Below are positions 57,890 to 64,000 of a stretch of 64,000 nucleotides of DNA, piece by piece. Made by a program: the position numbers and the translations under genes. Within the stretch, counting starts at the first letter, position 1. Every line of letters begins with the position of its first letter. Where the stretch lies: contig CAUYUJ010020557.1 in assembly GCA_963575745.1 (NCBI GenBank), positions 38,501 through 102,500 of the forward strand, read 5' to 3'. The stretch is from Prorocentrum cordatum (taxonomy: Eukaryota > Sar > Dinophyceae > Prorocentrales > Prorocentraceae). The notes below the pieces were generated by a model. That model had not been told where the DNA came from. It was given only the letters and a program-made list of their open reading frames with translations, and made no database searches.

Positions 57890-58049
57890 AACTGGGCAAA
57901 CCCTGCGACAGCTGGCGGCAGCCCCCACGCCCCCGAAAAAGGGGGGAACGGGAGTGCACGGGACGAGCCCGACCGAGGCGGCGGCCACCCAAAATCCACG
58001 CCGAGGGGCCCCCCGAGCGCAGAGTTTGATGGCGGACCGAGGAGGACAG

Positions 58050-59179
58050 CGCGAGGGCCCGCCCCATACTCCGAAGGCCGCACGGGCGCCCTCGAAGCAC
58101 GCCTTGACTGCGGCCATCGGCGTGTCCGCGGCGCGGCCGACCTCGTCAGCGGAGTCCAACGCGACCTCCCCGCCCTCCAGCTCGGCAGCGACATGCTCGT
58201 CCAGCAGCCGCAGCACGTCGTCGACCTCGCTCGCGCGCCCAGGGGCTCCGCGACGTGCCCCGCCTCGGATGCCTCGGGCCCGCCGGGGCGCTCGCCGTCG
58301 CACTCCGCCCCTGACTGGGCCGAGCATGCCGGCCCAACGCCAGCCTCGACAAGCTCCGACTCCCCGCCTAGGACCCTCCACGATCTCGTCGCGCACCGTC
58401 GGCGGCACGGCCGCCACCGCATCGGACGCCTCCCCGATCGCGTCGGAGAAAACCTCGACGTCGAAACCTCCTCGTATTGAGCAGGGACCGACCGTCCAGG
58501 CATTCCTATAGTCCTACCACGACATGTTCTTAGAACCCAGAAATGCTCTACGGACAAAAACAGTGTTCTTAGAACATAAGCCCATGCGATAAAACAAGAC
58601 AGACCCCGCCAGACATGTTGGACGAACATGTAATGGAAACCACAAGAGGTTCCTAGAACACTGCTTGGTAGGGCTATGGGCGAGCCAGGACGCTTCGCCA
58701 CTGCTCGATCGCAGGTAACCTCGGACGCCCCGCGCTCGCCGCCGGCGAAACTGCAGAGGCACGGCCGCAGCCCTCCACGCCGGCCGCGCCCCGAGCAGCA
58801 CGCACCAGGCTGCCGCGCGTCCTGCCGAGAGGCCCGGCGCCCACGCCGCGCCCGCAGGGGGCCCGCCCTGCGCAGGCGCGTCGGCGCCCTCCGGCGGCGC
58901 CCCGGGCGCGGCTGCGTGGAGGGCGGCGTGGCGCCGCAGCCTCTGGAGCCACGTGGGCGCGCGGCCCTCCACCAGCGCGGCGAGGGCTGGAAGGACGCAG
59001 CGGACGCGGGCGGCCACCGCGCCGTCGCCGACGATGACCAGGAAGGCCTCCTCCGCGTCCTGCCGCTGGCGTATGGCGGCCGCAAGCTGCGACTGAAACC
59101 GCGCGAGGACGCGGTCCGCAGACGTCCGGGCGCCAGCAGCGCCGCGCAGCACCGCCGCCGAGCCCGATCCCGCAGCCAT
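58050..59179 (-). pseudogene. SL-tagged processed pseudogene of an unrecognised protein, split by a MITE
   Basis: An ATG at 59179 lies 74 nt downstream of relict SL copy 2. The frame reads MAAGSGSAAVLRG, then ADRVLARFQSQLAAAIRQRQ, DAEEAFLVIVGDGAVAARVR and VLPALAALVEGRAPTWLQRL: a helical, charged, GC-ending-codon sequence unlike nearby spurious frames. At 58713-58472 a family D MITE with its 5-bp duplication interrupts it. Omitting the MITE and one duplication keeps the frame, continuing GGFDVEVFSDAIGEASDAVA and PPTVRDEIVEG. Two single-base-type shifts near 58375 and 58232 then lead through GGESELVEAGVG and on to SEVDDVLRLLDEHVAAELEG and TPMAAVKACFEGARAAFGVW. The 3' end is unclear. I recognise no domain. 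The lack of introns and the SL indicate origin from mRNA. Confidence 0.62.
58477..58708. mobile_element. Family D MITE, complete copy 3, inside the pseudogene
   Basis: The left end TTGAGCAGGGACCGACCGTC and the inverted right end TCGAGCAGTGGCGAAGCGTC pair. The flanking 5-mers TCGTA (58472-58476) and TCGCA (58709-58713) are a one-mismatch target duplication. Structure is the same as the copy at 23245. Confidence 0.78.
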
Positions 59180-59253
59180 CACTCCGTGACCCCAGAGCCC
59201 TGCCCCCCCAAGCCCTCACGCCCGCCCAGGATAGAAAGACGCCGAGGGAAATG

Positions 59254-59275
59254 GCCTTGAGCCAAAATGGCTACG
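59254..59275 (-). other. Relict dinoflagellate spliced leader (genomic SL copy 2)
   Basis: The minus-strand 22 nt start TCCGTAGCC, contain ATTTTGG and end GGCTCAAG, identical to copy 1. It lies 74 nt upstream of the pseudogene ATG at 59179 and directly abuts a TCC tract on its 5' side. The bases just after it, GCCATTT..CTC, look like a decayed second leader. Confidence 0.88.
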
Positions 59276-59345
59276 GAGGAGGGGGAGGAGGAGGAGGAGG
59301 AGGAGGAGGAGGAGGAGGAGGAGGAGGAGGAGGAGAAAGAGGAGG
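59276..59345. repeat. GGA microsatellite abutting SL copy 2
   Basis: About 60 bp of GGA triplets begin exactly at the leader, as at copy 1. Confidence 0.88.
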
Positions 59346-59399
59346 ACAAGGGCGCGACATTTAGAGATGTAAAGCGCCACGTGGATTGCGTAACATGCG

Positions 59400-60000
59400 T
59401 CGGCGCTGCGAAACTTTGACCCGTTCCGTACTTTCACCAAGGCAGCGACCTGTCTCCTGAAGGGAACTGTGGGCGGAATCGTCATACCGACCGCGAGCCG
59501 GCAAGGTTTCGACCTGTGATCTGGAAGAACTTCTCGGCGGAATCGCAACTTCGACCTCGATCCGAAGATGGCTCAACATGCGGTGTTGAAAATGCCCCGG
59601 GCGGCATCGCCATGTCGAAATCAGCCTGGAAAGGTTTCGACATACATCTTGGAGGAAGTCCTGGGCGGAATCGCCATTTCGTTTTCGAGCCCGAACGTTT
59701 CGGGATCGGTCAACATGGCTTCGCTGATGAGGTCTCGAGAGGAACCGTCGTTGCGTCTCGGCCAGGCCGTTTAGGCCGCTAGCCTGTTCTCGCACTCGCT
59801 GGCTCGAAACGTCGGAAGTGCGGTTTTCGCTCGGGACTTCTTCGCGGACGCGATTGCGACACGATGTCGAAGCTCATAGGTTCGAATTCGAGATCGCGAT
59901 TCCGCCCAAGACTTGTTAAACTCTAACTTGTCGACCGAGCTCGAACACTCGTCGTTCCAAAGTCGAAGCGGCGATTTCGCTCGGGACTTCCCCATACACA
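59400..60000. repeat. ~66-bp degenerate tandem repeat with an inverted half
   Basis: Up to about 59760 the plus strand carries words of the type AAGGTTTCGACCTGTGATCT, CTGGGCGGAATCGCCATTTC and GACCTCGATCCGAA. After 59810 the same words appear reversed (GCGATTTCGCTCGGGACTTC, GATTCCGCCCAAGACTTGTT). The array therefore has two oppositely oriented halves. Confidence 0.6.
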
Positions 60001-60004
60001 TACT

Positions 60005-60335
60005 TTCGACCGAGGTGAAACGATGATCTTTGGGCCAGTGGCCAAACTGCATGGACACATTTGCTTTCCCTACCCGAAGCACCGAGACGAACCCTGGCAA
60101 CACATGAATTGCGCCACATAGCTTGCGCTTCATGTTTTGCATCCCACAGCCTGTAGCACGTTTATGGCAATCCTTCAGCCGCACCCCATGAGTCGCAACA
60201 CATCGAGGGTGCAAGAACACTGGTTGCGGCCTACGCTGGCAAAATCAAATGTCCCGAAATAGTGTTGCACTGACAAAGAATTTGAATATTGCTGGCACGT
60301 TTTTGTTTTGTGACCGCTGGGGATTCCTGACATTT
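60005..60335. other. Gene-free spacer
   Basis: No recognisable gene or repeat. Confidence 0.3.
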
Positions 60336-60339
60336 TGCA

Positions 60340-60700
60340 TGAATTCTGGTTGGCTTCCTTTCCGCTGGATTTGGTCGGGGCACTTGTTCCGGTGGCCGCT
60401 CGGACTCCCACGATTTCTTACTTCTATCGCTTCACTTGGATTGATATGTAGCCCTATGTTTCCCTATGGCGTCTTACCCTGCTGGATCTGATCGGCGCAC
60501 TTGCGCCAGTGGCCGCTTGGTTTCCCGACCGAGCACATGGATTCCTGTGGTTGCACTCCCCACTGGCCCTGCTCGCCACACTTCCCGCGGTTGACCGCTT
60601 GTAGGCATATCGGTTGGTAAAAAGTCCGAACCTTACCTCACCCACAGGCCCTGGTCGACGACTTTCCGCGGTGGCCGCTTGAATCCTAACGGTTTCTTAT
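60340..60700. repeat. ~100-bp degenerate tandem repeat, about four units
   Basis: The block GCTGGATCTGATCGGCGCAC followed by TTGCGCCAGTGGCCGCTTGG and then a TTTCTTAT..CTAT segment recurs near 60361, 60478, 60565 and 60643. Confidence 0.58.
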
Positions 60701-60704
60701 GGAC

Positions 60705-61250
60705 TTCTATGAGCCTCTATGGATACCTGCGTACGATCGCACCGCACAGATTGCTCCCCAGACGTCGCACCAAACGGAGTGCCCAAATTTGTCAATTAGG
60801 GTCAGCATCGTTGCACAAACACAACGACCCCAGCAAGCCACGAAGTACATCTCCGAGACGACCCCCGCAAGGCTCGAACACAAATTCCAGCCGGCGGATC
60901 GCCAATCGTCCTCATTTGAAAACCTCGACCCTTGAAGAGTCACATCCGCCGCCCTGCTCTGCAGCTCCCCCTCGATCTGGCATCGCTCCCCTCTCGCTGC
61001 TCGCCTCCGAAGGGCGGGCGGATGGCAGCACCGAGGCTCCATAATGGGGTCCAGATTGACGCTCCGCGCGTGAATCGCGCAGCACTGCCTGGGTGGGGCG
61101 AACAGATCATGCTCGATCAACGCTGCTGGCCACGCAGCGCCGGCCGTCTTTGCGATGTTTGGCGCCATCGCCGGCTGTCAAGAGGGGACCTGCACCGTGA
61201 GGGCCACGCACACCTTCGGGGAACAAGGAACGACGTAAGGGTACAACTTC
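60705..61250. other. Gene-free region
   Basis: Unique-looking sequence without a supported gene. Confidence 0.3.
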
Positions 61251-61251
61251 T

Positions 61252-61400
61252 GGAGCTCCGCGTGTATTTCTGTGGAATGGAGCTGGCCCCCTGGTGGCGC
61301 CTCCAGCGCCGCCCCTGGCGCATTCGGCGCCAAGGACGGGGGATTCAACGCCGATCCGAGAAATACGCACTCGAGGGAGGAAACGCCGATCCGAGAATAC
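61252..61400. mobile_element. Fold-back MITE-like element, family G relative
   Basis: The left GTGTATTTCTGTGGAATGG and GCCCCCTGG..GGCGCC and the right CAACGCCGATCCGAGAAATA with CGCAC pair imperfectly. The word CGCCGATCCGAGAA is shared with 57743-57889 and repeats at 61383-61397. Confidence 0.5.
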
Positions 61401-61419
61401 GTACCGATCAAAGTTTATG

Positions 61420-61525
61420 TGTATATATATGTATATATGTAGATACACATTGACATGCGTATATATATATGTATATATACAAATATATACATGTATATTT
61501 ATATATATATATAGCTATGTGTATG
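61420..61525. repeat. AT-rich TATATG microsatellite
   Basis: GTATATATATGTATATATG and TTTATATATATATAT runs form the only strongly AT-rich tract in the window. Confidence 0.85.
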
Positions 61526-61710
61526 TGTGTGTGCTCCTCGACGCTTGCTTCTAGTTTGAACTGAGAGCGACTTGGGCGGATGGCCAGCATGTCGAGGAGA
61601 GCGGAGCGAGGAAGCCAGCAAGGAAGGCCAGCTCAGAGCACCTCGAGAGCGCCGACTCGAAACATGCCCCCAAAAATGGTGACTCTACCGTTGCTACGGG
61701 GAAATACTGT

Positions 61711-61887
61711 GGGTTCGTGTCGTGTCGACCCGAAAGTTGGTTTCTGACACCGCAGGGACCGTTCAACATGAAACGACCAGCCGTTTCCGAAACGTCGGAT
61801 CGTTCAACACCGACAGATTCTGGGTCGCCGGCGACCTTCAACGTTGAACGCCTGAGGCGGGGTCACCGCCGTTCGACGACGCGAACC
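61711..61887. mobile_element. MITE-like inverted-repeat element, family H copy 2
   Basis: The ends GGGTTCGTGTCGTGTCGACC and, inverted, AGGTTCGCGTCGTCGAACGG pair. The interior GACCGTTCAACATGAAACGA and ATTCTGGGTCGCCGGCG matches copy 1 (22837-23000). Confidence 0.58.
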
Positions 61888-61889
61888 TA

Positions 61890-63005
61890 CCGTAACAGAG
61901 GATACCCATTGGTCGGAAGAAGTAGGTAGAATCATGAAGTAGGAAGGCGTTGGAAGTAGATTGGGTTTCCGCCCGCCCACTGGAGAGGACGGAAGAGGGG
62001 CACACCCTCGACTCTTGAAGCAAGAAGACGCTTAAAATATACTGGAACCTGGGAATCCAAAAATACCTACTTTCAACGACCGATGGGTACTCTCCACAAT
62101 CACCGCAATCCGGCTAGCGTGCAAACAATGGATGTCGCGACCGGGCCATCGACAGCAGAATGCGAGCGCGGAGCCCGAATCGCAGTACTGCCAGTGAGGC
62201 ACATGACCTGGTCTTAGCTGCAAGACTGACTGCGCTAGAGTACCAAAACCTTGAAACCGGGAAAAACGGAGAACCCTTCAGGTACGGGGTGACGCGAATT
62301 ACTCACAGGAACAACAGACAAGGACGGTGTGCCCTTCTACAAACACAACTGTTAACATGTGGCACTCTTACCTGGATCCTTCTGGACGCTGCCCTGATCA
62401 GTAGTCTGATAATATTTCGACCAATCGACTAGACGCGTTTTGCACATCGGACTGCTAGGATCTAGTACTGGGCGCGGGACTTGTGCCCAAGCCTCTTTCC
62501 CCTGTGTTCGAAGTACTGGACAATGAAGAGTCCCGAACGAGGGAAACACCAAGCTTGGCGCGATAGACATCCTGGCCCACAGTTTAGAGCAGAATCCCCC
62601 GAGCTCGAGGGCAGGGAGTGGTGGATGTGGACGTGGTTGGCCAGAAGACTTTGAGTAATAGGGTGACCAGACGACTCGCCTGTCCGTGCCGCCGCCGCCG
62701 CGGGGGAGAACCCGGCAGCACGCGACACCTAAACCCCTGGGCCATGACCCGCGCCTACCTGCGGCGGCGCGAGGCCCGCTCACCCCTCCCCGACACTCGG
62801 GAAGCACGCCCCCTCCCCCACGATTTGCGTGAGAATCGCGGTATCGCCAAGGACTCTTCCTCGCGATTCGTGCAGGACCGACGCTCCGGCGACCCGCCCG
62901 CTCGACCCGGCCACCTGGGCCCGCCCGCCCGAGGCGCCCGTTAGGGTCCCCTCTCTCCTGCCACGCCCCTTTCTCGAGGAAGAAGCAATGACAGAAGCGT
63001 GAAAG
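61890..63005. other. Gene-free region
   Basis: Unique sequence. Open frames on both strands around 62350-62945 have no recognisable motif. Confidence 0.3.
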
Positions 63006-63008
63006 TTT

Positions 63009-63138
63009 GGAGGCCCGCGCAAAGTCCTTGGATCGGCGCTGGAGCCCCCTGGCGGCGCCTCCGGAGCCGCCCCCTGGCGCGCTCCGCGCGCCAGGAAGGA
63101 GGGTTCAGCGCCGATCCAACAAATCAGCGCGGACCTCC
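63009..63138. mobile_element. Fold-back MITE-like element, family G copy 3
   Basis: The left GGAGGCCCGCGC..TTGGATCGGCGCTGGAG pairs with the right CAGCGCCGATCCAA..GCGCGGACCTCC. A smaller inner hairpin, GGCGCGCTCCGCGCGCC, sits near the middle. Confidence 0.68.
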
Positions 63139-63139
63139 C

Positions 63140-63985
63140 ACAGCCTACCGGCGTGCCAGTGTCTGCTCCTCGACTGGGAAGAGAAGGATGTCATGATACA
63201 AGTAGGGACTGGGTCAGGATGCGTTCCAAGATTTCCAGAGTATCCAGCGGCCCGCGCAGCCCGTTTGGAAAGGACATCCAGGAATTCCCCGAAGAACCTT
63301 GGAAATCTTGGAACGCATCATTCTCCTGACCTCTCGCTCCTCTGGTCGACTCCGCACCCGCCCTCCTCCACTGGACAAGCGTGCTCCATTCCTCGTGCAG
63401 CAAGTGATCGCAAATGGTCAAGGTCCGCCGAAGGGGGTGTGCGATCCATAACATACGTTTGTCTTTCGGACCTTCTGCGAGCGGGCACTCTGCCAGCAGC
63501 GGGACGCGCTCGGCGATCCGCTGCAGTCTGGGGCCCCCGCTGGTGCCGTCGGCGGGATGCCCTGTGCGGCCCTCGCACGATCCGCGGGCAGCGGGGTCGG
63601 CCCTGGCACGCCGGGAAGGTTGGGGGTGCAGGAGGGCTGGGAGGGCGAGTCGCGGTAGGAAGGCGGGCAGGGATGGCTAGGAGGGCTGGGGGTGCAGGAG
63701 GAAGAGGAGTAGGAGGAGGAGGAGGAGGAGAAGGAGGAGGAGGATGAGGAGGGGGGGCCCGAGGCAGGTCTGACCAGCCAGCGCACGAGCAAATCTAGCG
63801 TGGGGCGAGGGGGCCAGGCACGGGGGTCGGCCACAAGCGCGCGGCACCAGAGCGGTCAGTCGGGATGGTTCTTCGCCCCTCCAGGAGCGAACTTGGGACC
63901 AGATAGTCGCGCCAATAGGCCCATGAGCAAGCACAATCCGCCCAACACCAGTGACCCGCAGTACCAGGGCCTTCCCCGCGCATAG
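63140..63985. other. Gene-free right end with a GGA tract
   Basis: Apart from the hairpin element at 63212-63335 and a GGA microsatellite at about 63700-63758, no gene or repeat is supported. Confidence 0.35.
63212..63335. mobile_element. Single-copy hairpin element (possible MITE)
   Basis: GTCAGGATGCGTTCCAAGAT then TTCCA on the left is mirrored on the right as TGGAAATCTTGGAACGCATC..CTCCTGAC, with a five-base gap in one arm. The stem is about 25 bp and the loop about 65 bp. No second copy was seen in the window. Confidence 0.55.
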
Positions 63986-64000
63986 AACATGATGGGTTGT

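Overview
This window is nuclear DNA of a dinoflagellate. The decisive evidence is two full-length copies of the 22-nt dinoflagellate spliced leader (SL), both on the minus strand (1133-1154 and 59254-59275), each lying 5' of an open, protein-like reading frame. The visibly GC-rich base composition, the very low gene density, the abundance of GGA/TCC, CA and ATC microsatellites, and families of short inverted-repeat elements all fit. A high-GC genus such as Prorocentrum is my guess, but the sequence shown does not prove it. Most long open frames here come from stop-poor GC-rich or repetitive DNA and are not called as genes.

Coding content is small. (1) At the left edge, 965 to 1 on the minus strand, is the N-terminal 321 residues of a zinc-ribbon plus coiled-coil protein with a relict SL 167 nt upstream of its ATG. 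This is the layout of a retroposed trans-spliced mRNA. (2) At 59179-58050 (minus) is a second SL-tagged retrocopy, now a pseudogene. It is split by a MITE with a 5-bp target duplication and carries two frameshifts. (3) Two short minus-strand segments look like exons: about 41948-42127 (a membrane methyltransferase-like RHPxY segment) and about 12050-12225 (unknown).

The rest is repeats. I recognise about ten families of short elements (about 125-235 bp) with terminal inverted repeats, named here A to J plus one single-copy hairpin. They include a Tc1/mariner-like family (F) with TA target duplications and two nearly identical copies, and families C and D with 5-bp duplications. Several have inserted into tandem arrays, so removing them restores the array phase. 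Larger structures are the higher-order arrays of a degenerate GGCCCCAAGA-type minisatellite (6.8-10.9, 12.8-13.8 and 20.4-21.9 kb), a 144-bp array (31.1-33.0 kb), and a 41-bp array present at 19.9-20.4 kb and again at 47.2-48.1 kb.

The most unusual structure is a modular composite repeat, found in several copies between 37.1 and 56.5 kb. Its modules occur in a fixed order: a CCAAGA minisatellite, a conserved head, an array of 80-90 bp units, an optional GAT tract, a purine-rich stretch and a conserved tail. One copy is inverted, head to head with its neighbour. No rRNA, tRNA, CRISPR, prokaryotic gene or virus was recognised. Coordinates of degenerate repeats are approximate.
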